Source of the DNA: Ephydatia muelleri
Lineage: Eukaryota > Porifera > Demospongiae > Spongillida > Spongillidae
DNA: 64,000 bases
NCBI GenBank assembly: GCA_013339895.1
Contig: JABACO010000006.1
Span: forward strand, 11,127,266 to 11,191,265
Reading direction: 5' to 3'
Part shown: positions 12,197 through 22,690 of the stretch, piece by piece
How the letters are laid out: every line of letters begins with the position of its first letter
How positions within the stretch are numbered: position 1 is the first letter of the stretch
The notes under the pieces: generated by a model
Seen by the model: the letters and a program-made list of their open reading frames with translations, nothing else
The model's database searches: none
What the model was told of the DNA's origin: nothing
Program-made: the position numbers and the translations under genes

Positions 12197-12994
12197 TTCT
12201 TAATTTTTTTTTCACACCCAATGTCTAATTATACAAGACATAAGCTGATAGTCGATTGTGTATCAGAGTATAACATCGATTATTTATATAAAAGCGAGTC
12301 CTCCATCCGATTCTGAAGCTAGTGGTGAAATTTTGATCGCTTAAAAGTGTTCCTGTCCCGAGTTATGCGTTGCCAAGAAGGAGAAGGAGGAGAAGAAGAC
12401 GACCCGACCCGCCCCTTGTTCCGAGACTGGGTACGAGAACGGGCAGTACACTCTTGTTCTCTACAACCACGCGGTTCTGCGACATGAAACAAAAACGAAA
12501 CTACTCATTTTTGACTTCTAGATCGATTGCTAAAACAAGCTACACGATCCGATCGTCGGGAGTGTTGTTACAGACGGGTCGCGTTTTTTTAATGACATTC
12601 ATAGTCGGGGTCAAATCCTATATGGAAGTTTCTAACGAAACTTCCGATGTGCATCCACTGGATGGTAATGGAAAAGTGCTGCTTGTAAAGAACAGTAAAC
12701 GAGGTACTAAATTAATTATTTCATATTGGACAGTGGAAGATTATTGAGAAGAGGAATCGATAACTTTGGTGCAGTTTGTTACTGATGTAATTCACAAATT
12801 TGATTTAGTTGTGCTTGTGTATAAGTGTGTACTATTCATGTGCTTTTATATTTTACAGATTATGTACGCCAATGTCTTTCAGATCATTTATTACCTAGGG
12901 TAATTAGGTCTTTATTCAAACATTCAAATGGACGTCAAAAATTTAGTTACATCGATAAATGCACGTTGAAATTCCATTATATAACTTATAAGGC

Positions 12995-13124
12995 AGGGCC
13001 GTAGACAAAGGGGAGCTGAGATGATATTCACTATCAATTTTCACCACATATGGTCTTACTACAACCATATATGGCAAAAATTGATAGTGAATATCATCTC
13101 AGCCCCCCCTTTGTCTACGGCCCT
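12995..13124. mobile_element. 130-bp hairpin MITE
   Basis: The ends AGGGCCGTAGACAAAGGGG and CCCCTTTGTCTACGGCCCT are inverted repeats. The arms of about 58 bases pair almost completely around a loop at 13050-13065 (CATATGG/CCATATATGG). Confidence 0.75.
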
Positions 13125-13267
13125 AAATAGCATTTCTTCCCTAATGCACATTCTTAGTGTAGGCAGACAAAAATCTTATACCGTTTGAATATAGGCATTA
13201 CAGGGATCACCCGCATCAATCACCATACATTGTTTTATCGGTACTTAAAGGCCCGTTTCTCCGATTA

Positions 13268-13312
13268 GGCAACACCTACTTTGTGCATGTACATATTTCT
13301 GAATAAAGCGCA
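13268..13312 (+). other. Stray copy of the USF-like gene 3' end
   Basis: ACTTTGTGCATGTACATATT followed by TCTGAATAAAGCGCA matches, with one or two changes, the segment just downstream of the USF-like stop codon in the right arm (38164-38203), including the AATAAA polyadenylation signal. The upstream gene body is absent here. It is a small displaced fragment. Confidence 0.55.
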
Positions 13313-13920
13313 TGTTTGTCTGTTTATTGTACGGCGTGCCTCAAGCTTGCCACCACTGGCCACCATATTTAATGCACTGAAGTGTATATGCATGCAGTGT
13401 ACAAGATTGGGGTTTAGACGTACGTTTGGCCATGGTTCACTGTGCTGAAACCTCCCCACCCCCCACGGTTGTATGCGGCTGGAAACTGGGTTGACAATTA
13501 GAATATTACGGTATATATGAAGACATTCCTAATTAAAACTGCCTGATGTTTCAAAGCTAAAAACTGCCCTTCTAACACTTCAAATAAACGCAAGAACTGT
13601 TTTTCAGACGCCATCACAACATGCCTTTATGTGCCACTTATCACGCATAATGTTTATCCACACGTCATCAGCACGCGCAGCGAGTTTCTCAATACCACGC
13701 GGCACGTATCTTGGCAGAGTGGTTACGTGATTCAGTACTGCAGTCTTCAGGAACTGAATTGGAAGGTAGGTCGACCATCAATGTTTAGAGCAGAGATGAG
13801 GTAACATTTATTCATGATCCAGAAGATGCCGCGAATTTTCTGTAGGCACAAAAACTAGGAGTGTATCTTATGAATAATCGATACATTTTCTAATTACAAG
13901 CCCGTGTACATGATTACAGG

Positions 13921-16520
13921 ATGGATTACCACATCCAACAACTAGCAATCCACTGCAGGGTATGCGGACAAAGGCTAAAAAAGTGCAAACAAAAGACTGT
14001 TAGCAGTTTCCAGTGCAAAGTGTTTGTAGCTAATCTGCACATAGCATTTGGTGTTGACACGACAGGAGATAATGTCCACATACACCCAGAGCTTTTGCAG
14101 CTGCTGTGAACGCTCAATGCACAGAGCCATCACTGCAAAGACAGAGGTGGTCCATCATAGGTGTTCTGTGAAGCTGTTTCAGTGGGAGATGCACAGTGAT
14201 CAGGAATGCAAGGTAAATAAGTAAGAACTAGCAAATGCATCATTGGTGAAATAATACACAGGTATGCAAGCACTTTGAAGTAAGTGGAAGGGGAACACTC
14301 AGAAGGCACACTGCTGGAAGAGGCCGCCTCCCAGGTGCAACACCCAACATGCTTATTAAATACCTTAAGGAGATTGCTCCCACTCCTGTTTTTGAGCATC
14401 ATCCACCAGTTTCAAGTCAGAACAATCCCTCCATCCTTGAGCAGCTGACCTGCCAGGTGTGTCTTAAAATTCTACAACAGCCTCTTGAGCTGCTATGTGG
14501 TGCACTTGCATGTGCACAATGCATTGTGGAGCGAGTAGCAACGTCAACTACACTGCAATGTCCCTGTTGCTCTTCAGATGCTCACCTCGTGCCATCACAT
14601 ATCTGACCAGCACCAGACTTGATACTTGTGCTGCTGAATGATATACTGGTTCTGTGTGTGAAATGCAACAGAGAAATGAAGGCCCATAGCTATGAAGGGC
14701 ACGAGTGTACATCATGTCTCACTGCTAGTGAAGAAAGAACAGTTGCTGGAATTCTGAAGAGAGCTGTCTCTACCAGTCCTGATAAGAGTATCATAAAACT
14801 GGCTACTGGAGGAGCAGTTAAGTGCATTTAACTCAGTTCACAACACCTGTGTCTTTTGCTGCTTTGAAGCTGGTGACAGTGTCACCAACCTTCATGTGAC
14901 TTTAGATCGCTTCAAAGACCAGGTCGAACATCTGCATGGAATGAAGTGGAGGTAGGTAGGAAGTTCTAACTAGTATGCAGCAAACAGTGTATAAATTATC
15001 AATAGGCAATACACTGTCAAGATATTCATGTGCGGGGACTATGAGTTTTTGTCAAAGATGTATGGCTTATCTGGTGCAAGTGGTATGTGCCACAAATTCA
15101 ATGCAAGTGTCATGCAAAACATAATTAACCATGCAATAGGGTGCTACCCTTGTCTATTTTGCATTATTGGAAGTGACGAGATGGCAACCCCTCTTTCAAT
15201 CCGAGGGTATGCCACAAGAAGGACCCTTGAGACAATGTGTTCTGACCATCAGCACTATGTCGCAGCAGGGAGCATCAGAAGAGATGCACAAAAGTTTTTT
15301 AATAGCATCTCATTGCCTATATTCAATATCCCAGTTTCACAGGTACAGGTACACGTATAAAATACTGAATCTGACTTACTCCTCAGAAACATAGGTCTGC
15401 CCACCTGGTCTCCACATTACACTGGGTATCTTTACCAAGCTGTTTCATTTGCTGGAAGCTGCATGCCATCAGCTGGACCTGGAGCTAGCTTTGCATATAA
15501 CAGATTTTACCGGGCCCTCTTCCAGCTTTTCAAAGTACAGCCAGGAGCTTCAAAACCTCTCTTTCCTCCAAGCTGAGCTCGAAAAAGCCCAGCAATCACA
15601 TGAAGAATTGCAGAACATGGCTACATACATGGCCCTAGTCAATGGGGAGAAAAGTCCACTAGCTGTGAATCTCGTAAAGCAATCTGCTGCAAAAATGAAA
15701 TCTGTAAAGGCACTTGTAAGTCACAATGAATATACAATTATGAATTACACAACATTCTATACTAGAAAGCCAAGGACCTAGCTAAAGGCATGGCCACAGT
15801 TAAAAAGGGGTTTTCTGAAAAGGAGGGCCCCTTTGTAAAGCAACTTGACAGTGCATTACAGTTGATTGGAGTGCAGCACCAACAATACTTTGGTGGTGCA
15901 TTTGTTGGGAACCATGTTCATAAGGCACTGAAGGTACATATACTATGTTTTATGCAAACTATTAACCATGAAAACATTTTCCAGCTACCTAATGTGAAGA
16001 CTCTGTGCACAGCCATCTCACAAATGGCACAAGAGAAGCTGCCCCATCGATCTGGAGAGGTAGCAGAGAACATGAAAAACTTTATCAATTTGTTTTCCTT
16101 GTTTGGAAAATGCCACAACATCAGTGACCAGAACTTTATTGATGAGCCACAGATCCATGCATTAGACCAGGTTGGAAAAATGTATCCTTTTTTATTTTCT
16201 GACTATCTTTTTTTTTTTCCAACTAAACAGGCTATTGAAGAATTCATGGCATTCTTCCAACAGCAACAGTCCCAATCAAAATGCACTTAGTGGAAGACCA
16301 TGCTGTACAGTGGGCAGCAGCATATCATGTTGGTTATGGTCTCTTAGGAGAACAGGGTGCGGAGTCCATACATGCCAAGTTTACTCAACTTAGCTTGGCA
16401 TTTGTGTCAATAAAAGACCGGGTGAAACAGCTGCAATGCATCGTAAAGGAACATTTTCTAAGCATTGAACCATGCATGGTGGCTGCTATACCCCCTCCAA
16501 CCAAGAAACAAAAGACATAG
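13921..16520 (+). pseudogene. RAG1-like gene with N-terminal zinc motif, RING finger and core-like region
   Basis: The blocks follow RAG1 order. First comes HCRVCGQRL ... HIAFGVDTTGDNVHIHP, and one base out of frame SFCSCCERSMHRAI, which parallels the RAG1 pattern CRICG...IHP.EFC..C...MHRK. Next is a RING finger (14436-14580: LTCQVCLKILQQP, CGALACAQC, LQCPCC), then ILVLLNDILVLCVKCNREM, like the segment after the RAG1 RING. The core-like part has GDYEFLSKMYGLSGASG spliced (intron 15083-15139) to CYPCLFC, then GLHITLGIFTKLF and, near the end, VEDHAVQW...GEQGAESIHAKF. Introns with GT/AG ends are visible near 15720 and 15935. Breaks: a one-base shift near 14088, an in-frame TGA at 14604, and a shift near 16255. 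RAG1 makes V(D)J cuts in jawed vertebrates and descends from a transposase. This copy is probably dead or mis-sequenced. Confidence 0.65.
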
Positions 16521-16584
16521 TTCTCCTCACCCCCTACTTTTCAATGTATTTAGTAATAATCACAGAATAAAGTTTAAAATCGTT

Positions 16585-16690
16585 TAGGGTGGAAATTGAT
16601 GAATTCTCTACCATCAGTGGATTTTATTTGATGAATCCAGGGTGGTTAAAAGGCGTTTCCACACTGGATACTCAATTCCAGGATGGAGCC
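16585..16690 (-). repeat. Dispersed ~105-bp repeat, copy 1
   Basis: The reverse complement reads CCATCCTGGAATTGAGTATC ... AACCACCCTGGATTCATCAA and matches 34163-34265 over its whole length with scattered changes. No function was recognised. Confidence 0.6.
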
Positions 16691-16987
16691 TTGAAGGCAC
16701 TGGGTTTGTGGTGGAAACCAACCTGGATTTTGTTTATTAAACCAGCCTGGAGGTCTGTATTTTCAGTCATATAAAAAATTGGAGGCCATGTTTGTGAAAT
16801 CCTGCAGTGCAGAAGGCTTCTTACATGTATATGGTGTGACCCAACATGTTTGGCCACGTTTCTTAAAAGTTCTAAAAATTTATCAGCATATTAGATGATC
16901 AAAACTCACTCGTACAGTATTTGCTACGTATAGTATTATTTCCTTGTGTTTCATGTATCATGGCACAAGTATATATTATACCGCGGT

Positions 16988-17890
16988 AAGATCTGCTAGG
17001 GTTTCTGAATCCATTCCTTGTCATTCATAAATTAATTAGGATGAATTATCCAGAGGCAGAAATGGATGTATTCCAGGAGTTGGAAAGTGCCTTCACCACA
17101 GTGCCATGGGATGCAGATGCCAAAGGCGATGCACTAGAGATGCTAGTAGTATCAGCTCTGCAACTAAGACAGATACACACTAAAGTTCCAGCTTTTCCTT
17201 TAGCAAGGTTCTCTCTGCACTGTGTGGTGTTTTAAATCATCCCAGTCATCTATCCAGTCTTACTATTAGCACAAAGGGTGTGAAATTTCGTGGCACTTTA
17301 GCAACTGAAGTGGAATCATTCCCTTGTCATGACTCTTGTCCTGTTAATAAAGGAGAAGCAAAGCCAACTGGACACTCATTCTGTGATGATGAAGAAATGA
17401 AGGAGGTACGAAGGATAGCTGCTATTGGTGCTATTAAGAGCCATGGCATTATACATCCCACCAGTGTAATGAATAAGGGATGTGATATCATTTTGGTGCT
17501 GAACTTTGAAGAGAAAAGCAAAGGATGTGCTCTGATCATTTTTGAAACTAAGTCTTTTTCCAGTAGAACAGTTCTGGGTAAGAACACACCTTCAACAAAG
17601 GCACACATGGTACTGGAAGGGCTCCTGAAAAATCCAAATCCACTGGAAGGGTGTAATGTGTCTCATGTGTGCTTTACGGTGTGCATGACCAACGGAGCCA
17701 ATGTTACGTACGACGTTGCATCTCTTGATCAATGCATTAAAGACCTTAAAGATCAAGGAATTAGTGTGTCCCTTCACAGTGTGAGCACAAAGGAACAGTG
17801 GATGAGTCTTCTTTCTCCCTCACTGTATTTTGCTCTACCAGACATAGATGAAGGTACAAGGCCAATCAACAGTCAAAGAATACAGTGATA
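16988..17890 (+). pseudogene. NTPase-nuclease copy 2, 5'-truncated
   Basis: Only the C-terminal third remains. It starts abruptly at AAGATCTGCTAGGG, which is the inverted-duplication breakpoint. The nuclease signature GCDIILVLNF / FETKSF is intact (about 17487-17560). A missing base near 17181 (ACTAAAGTT against ACTCAAAGTT in the other copies) puts 17041-17235 and 17280-17888 in different frames. The stop codon and 3' tail match the other copies. It is a remnant. Confidence 0.85.
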
Positions 17891-18129
17891 ACTCTTGTTG
17901 TTTAGAGGTGCATATTAGATAAGCACAGCTGATGTGTTTAGTCCTACCAAGAATTGCAAATCCAGTACATGTATTGTGATTAGCACAGGTCACTATACTT
18001 ATGTATGATAGCTGTTTACCAGGCTGTATTGTACAGTGGGTAACGTGATAAAAATTTAGCATGAATTTTAATGTTATTACGTTTAGTGACCCTTATCCAC
18101 GTAAGAGTTAATTTCTACGTATCTAATAG

Positions 18130-20112
18130 ACACGGGTGTTTGCGGCCATATATTTTGTGGACACTAGGTTTATAACCCGAAATATTGAAATGATTACGTA
18201 TTCCCTTAGCAACGTCCTAGACAACCAGAGCCAAGAAACGTGAGCCCCCTGTACAAAAACAGGAATTATACCAGCGCCATTTAAAGCTTCCAAACAAAAG
18301 AAGCATCATCTTTCTACATACACTGTGTTTCTCGTGTCACAGTTTTGACGCTACGGCAAGTTATGGCTCTTGAAAGCGGGTAACCCTCGACGTACCTGTC
18401 CACTTTGAAGTAAGTTTTCCACGCTCCCGACCCGTAGAAAGTTTTGATTCAAGCTAAATCTTAGAGATAACAGAAGGTACTAACTTATTCGATTATCTGC
18501 GTGTAGCCGACTTTTTTTGGGCTAGAGATGCGTATTGCTGAAATATCGTGAATTTAACGGTATCAATTTTTACTCTTTTGGGGGGAGTGATCGCTGCCAC
18601 ATTTTGTGGAGCTATTGAAAGCAGGTGCTCCTTCATAATCAAGGACAGTCTTTCGACTGGGTCATGTACCGAATGGTACGTACGTTGCAAGGAGTTAAAC
18701 CTGGCATAGATGGATTCTGCTCCTTGCTCCTCAGAAGACCAAATCTCCAACGTATGTTCTTTTTGCCCATGGCACTGTATGTTCTTCCAGCATGTGCATT
18801 TTTATTGTTAGAGAGTAGTCTGGGAAGGAACTCCTAAAGTACTCCATGAGCTGGGCCGTTATAGTTTCTATTGGATTATGTACAGTTATTTCATACATGT
18901 ACTTCTGGCCTAGCAGGGTGAAGATGTTTGTAAACTTCATGCATGCCTCCGTTGCTGGTGTTATTAGTGTAGGGCATTTAGTTGTTGCAACCTCTACGAT
19001 GGAGGTGCACAAATGCTTGATGTTTGCTGGCTAAATAGTGTATGAGTTACAACAACTGAACTAAATTTAGATGATTCTAACCTGTAGTGTCTTGTGGATG
19101 TGGTTACCAACAAACATACTACCAAAGTATTGCTGCTGCTGCTGCTGCTGCTGCTGCACCACCTTGAAGGATTGGAGGGCTTCATCCAATCCCTTCACAA
19201 ATGGACCATCATGAAGGGCAAACTCCTTGCTAGTAACTTTGGTGGTTCTTAGCTATTTCCATTTCCTGTGTTAGGGTGTTATAATCAGTGTTTGCTTAAT
19301 CCTTACCATTTTCTCCACAGACTGCCTCCTGTCCAGGGCATGCCTGATAAGGATCTCCGTAACAGGGCTGTCCTCCCCATATGCCACCACTACGTACGTG
19401 ACAGCCAAGGAGTCTTGGGCTTCAGCCAGCTTAGCCTTGGCCACCTGCTTCTTGTGCAGCTCTTCAGTGTACTTTGTGAATGAGGATGAGCTGCTGCTTT
19501 CTTCCTGGTATGTGTACGCCAGCTGCATGTCAAACTGGTGGCAAGTGTCCTCCAGCAGCCTGAGCAGCTTCATGAAGACACCCTGTGTCATATGCAGCCC
19601 TGGTATATAGCCTAAGAAGCGGCCACACACTCTGCATCGCTCTTCGATTTTCTTTGTTTGTATCTTCCATTCTGAAATTATTCATAAAAACTCCTGCCTT
19701 ATTCTGGGGTTAAAAAAAAAGTCGGCTATTTATGAGCGATATGTATATACTCTCCTATGTGTGCTGATCATTATATTACTCGCTTACAGATTTCTACGGG
19801 TCGGTTGGTCCGCAAAGACCGCTCAAGTACACCCCATCTTTTCCCGCCAAAATTACATTGATGTGGAAACGGGCTGCGCAGAACCATTCATAATAAATGT
19901 AGTCCTTGTGCAATTATGGCTTATGTATAGCTGTGGTAGAGTGTTTTCATGAGCATTTTCTCTCCTCGGAATGTCATAAGACGAGTGTGATATGTGCTCG
20001 CAAAAACAGACATCGTATAATGAGATGCGGCTAGATATTTTTTTGGTAGCTCATACTAAATTACGGTATCGCTTAATTATCCAACCTACTGTCCGGCCGC
20101 AAACACCCGTGT
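18130..20112 (-). mobile_element. RAG1-like TIR transposon (internally deleted), left-arm copy
   Basis: A 1983-bp element is bounded by inverted repeats ACACGGGTGTTTGCGGCC at both ends (18130 and, inverted, 20095-20112). Flanks are ATAG at 18126-18129 and 20113-20116, readable as ATAGA if the left end is taken at CAC. The tail region at 1886 and at 46046 shows the uninterrupted site CTGATAGACGAACG, so the boundaries are supported by two empty sites. CAC at the ends and a possible 5-base duplication resemble Transib and RAG elements; that comparison is inference. The element carries a broken RAG1-like core gene on the minus strand. Confidence 0.8.
18493..19674 (-). pseudogene. RAG1-like core remnant in the TIR element (left arm)
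   Basis: The order is CRVCGRFL joined directly to GYIPGLHMTQGVFMKLLRLL, then a Ser-rich stretch, a middle segment FVGNHIHKTLQ split by an intron-like gap, a block with CTSIVEVATTKCP and KMHMLEEHTVPW, and finally EEQGAESIYARFNSL. The N-terminal zinc motif and the core are fused, whereas in the gene at 13921 they are about 1.4 kb apart, so the middle has been deleted. At least two frame changes separate HTVPWA from EEQGAESIYARF. A CTG run (CAG in sense) at 19131-19155 encodes polyglutamine. Confidence 0.65.
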
Positions 20113-20330
20113 ATAGACGAACGTTCTTTAAATTAGTGAATTAAATATAGCTCACTTGGCCGAGTTGGCAGATGCGCAGGTGACGTCATGTGCCACTCTT
20201 CGTTCTCATGCAAGAATGCGGGGTATATTGTTATTTATATTCACGAGTGATTGACTCAGTGTTGTAATAAGCACATCCTCGTCGTTCGTATGTCTATCGT
20301 TATACATGCACAGCCCAATTCAAAAATGCA

Positions 20331-20385
20331 CCATGGTTGAAAGCTGACGAGGATGAGGCTCCACCCATTGGTCCATGCATGCCTT
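20331..20385 (+). pseudogene. CENATAC exon fragment (left arm)
   Basis: The sequence encodes PWLKADEDEAPPIGP and closely matches CENATAC exon 5 (33744-33827, PWLKEDEEDEAPPIGP). Neighbouring exons are missing. It sits at the junction between the NTPase-nuclease tail and the 3' end of the USF-like gene. Confidence 0.6.
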
Positions 20386-20618
20386 CCTGTTGTTGTAATG
20401 TCGCCTTACGCTCGTCATCCCTGATTTTAGCCTCGCTTGAATATCCGACATACTCGATAACGATAAAAAGTGCGCTTTATTCAGAAATATGTACAGGCAC
20501 AAAGACAGATGTGTTGCTACGTCATGGTGTTTACTTCTTAGTTTCTTGGTTGGCCTGGTGATTTATGGAGTGCAGAACAGAGCTATTAATAGTACCGCTT
20601 ACACTATCGTTGTGGGGA

Positions 20619-22573
20619 CTAGGCGAACCTCCCCCCTCCCAACATGTTGGCTACGAGGATCGTATTCAAAAGAGTCGCGGCAGCTGCAGCGGACAGGTTC
20701 GACTGGTTCGCAAGTTGAGGATGAAACTGAGGCACCGCGATCCGCGGGAGCGACGTCGCCTGCACAGGGGCCGGATTTGCGAAGGAGGCGAGCGTTTGCA
20801 CGAGTAGGTTGATGAGGGGGACAGACTGGTTCACGGAAGTGTTCTGCACACCGTGGAGGGCACCCAGCTGCGGTATTTGCGGAGAGGCGTTGGGCGGAGT
20901 CGGGGTCAGTTGGCTACTGGACAGCTGCTGGGGCATGGACAGCATGGAGGAGGTAGGGAGTTGGACCTGCTGGGCTACGGAGGAGAGAAGGGACGAGTTT
21001 GAACTGGCGAGATTCTGCGCCAGCGAGGCGAGAAGCTGCTGCGTCGACATCTGATTGCCCGCGCTCGCGGCGGGAATGTATGTCGCCTGCGGGGAACACT
21101 GCTGCAGTAGGGCCTGAGCAAGAGGGACGGACCGGGGACCCGTCGTCGGCTGGTTGTTGATGTCCAACCCGAACTGCATCAGCTGGGACCTGAGGGCGGA
21201 GTTGTCCTTCTCCAGGGCCGCTACCTGGCTCTGGAGGACCGAGATGGTGCCAGCGGACTTTTCTGCCAACTTGGCGCTGTGCGTCAGCTGCTCGTTCAGA
21301 ATCAGCAACTCTTTTAGGTAGTCCACTGTCTTGTCCAGAACCGTTCCCTTGCTGTAGACATACTGCATTTCATTGGGGGAGAAGTGCAATTTGCAATGAG
21401 AGTGAAAGGCCTTATTCATCAAGGGTGGGGGTGGGGGGGGGGGGGGGGGTAGTGGTGGTGGTGGTCAGCTTACTCCTATAATGCTTCCAGTGCTTGCGTC
21501 TTTCTTCTGGCAGCCAGGTACCAGCTGAGCCAGGGTCTTGATAAGCTCATTGATCCTGTCCCTTCTGCGTCGCTCCACTGCACACAGAAAGGGTGGAGGG
21601 TGGGGGGGATGTAGTGATGAGGCTCTGATTTATTTTACTCATTACCCCCTTATTCAGTGTTCCATTATTCAAATGCCCACCATGTTGATGCGCCACACCC
21701 CCCCCCAATTAACGATATGCCAATGTGCCATACCTTCGTTGTGTGTCGCCTTTCTAATCTGGTCTCTGTCCTGCCTGACGAGGTCACTATGGCAATAGGA
21801 GGTGAGTTGAAAACGTAACGGTCTCTTTTAAATAAATAAAAAGCAACGCAAAAAAAAAAAAACTCACTCGCCAGATTGCAGCTTGGGAGCAATTGGCCTC
21901 GCTTGGCTTTGCGTCGAGTGGATCATATCGGTGCCGCTCGACGGCTGTGGTATCATTACGTACAGAGGAGCTAAAGCGATCGGGGAGGGAGGACAAAAAG
22001 AAAATCAAGCTAAACGAGTTATACGGTAGTGCCCGGGGTTTCATGAAATTTACAATTCGAGGAAGGCGGAGGTTGTTGCACACTGCAACTGGTTATGGAC
22101 GACAGGATTAGAGAGCTCTGCGTCGGCTGCTTCATTTGGAGAAGTGCGCGGTTGATGGCCGACAGCGCTGTCGACTGGAGTTGCGACGAGTTACTAGCGG
22201 TCGTATTCTCAAGCTGTTGTATGTCCTAGGGAGATGTACACGGAAAGTAGTAAACGAACGAGTGGTTGATGCAGGGCACAGTGCAATGCGCTTGCAGTCT
22301 CCACACAGCTGTCGCGCTTACCTGTTCCTCGATAACGGCGAATGTCGGGCCCGCCAAATCGTGCGCTTCAATGTCTTGCGTGGGAGAGCCGGTGTCGTGG
22401 TGGCTGTTGATTTCAATCTCGAATTGCGTCTGCGGCATGGATAAGTGTACGCTGCCTTCTTCCGAAGAGTCAATATCTCCCGAACTATCGTAACGGGAGC
22501 GTTTGGGTGACGGGGTTCCATCACGGTACGCCTCTCCGTCCCCGCTTTGAAATGTCCCGCTTTCGTCTGTCAT
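20619..22573 (-). CDS. USF-like bHLH-zipper factor, left-arm copy with altered C-terminus
   Basis: It has the same six exons as the right-arm copy at 36095-38135. The basic region THNEVERRRRDRIN, helix-loop-helix and leucine zipper (KLAEKSAGTISVLQSQVAAL) are all present, so it should recognise E-box DNA of the CACGTG type and dimerise. One extra C in the run at about 20630-20635 shifts the last frame. The protein ends MLGGGRFA, and about 30 residues present in the other copy are lost. The lost part is a Ser/Asn-rich tail of unknown role, so the protein may still work. The promoter side lies next to the assembly gap. ATG is placed at 22573 by analogy with the other copy. Confidence 0.7.
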
Positions 22574-22690
22574 TTGCGAAGAACGCTTGTTCGTCACGAG
22601 GGGTGTCACAAAGCTGCCTGACAATCACAGGGAAAGTCTAGTTAACCGATTGGTCAAATGTCGGGTGACCCGGATCATATGATGGCAGTG

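Larger units (their letters stand above)
12197..13920. other. Stretch without a recognised gene
   Basis: Apart from the small hairpin at 12995-13124 and a USF 3'-end scrap at 13268-13312 I see no gene. An Arg-rich open frame (12370-12747) has no ATG near its start and no recognisable domain. Confidence 0.5.
16988..22690 (-). repeat. Left arm of large inverted duplication
   Basis: This arm is the reverse complement of 35978-41697. Matching pairs sum to about 58,685 along the whole length: for example 16988/41697, 18130/40554, 20112/38574 and 22573/36095. It runs into the 1000-base gap at 22691, so its inner end is hidden. Arm-specific differences are few, including a one-base C insertion at about 20632 and an 11-base segment near 18120 missing from the other arm. 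Confidence 0.9.

Noticed and set aside
12370..12747. 125-codon Arg-rich frame
   Set aside because: It begins without an ATG, has no recognisable domain, and other frames look equally plausible.
18130..18180. True RAG recombination signal (heptamer-spacer-nonamer)
   Set aside because: The end starts CACGGGTG, which resembles a heptamer, but I see no convincing A-rich nonamer at 12 or 23 bases.
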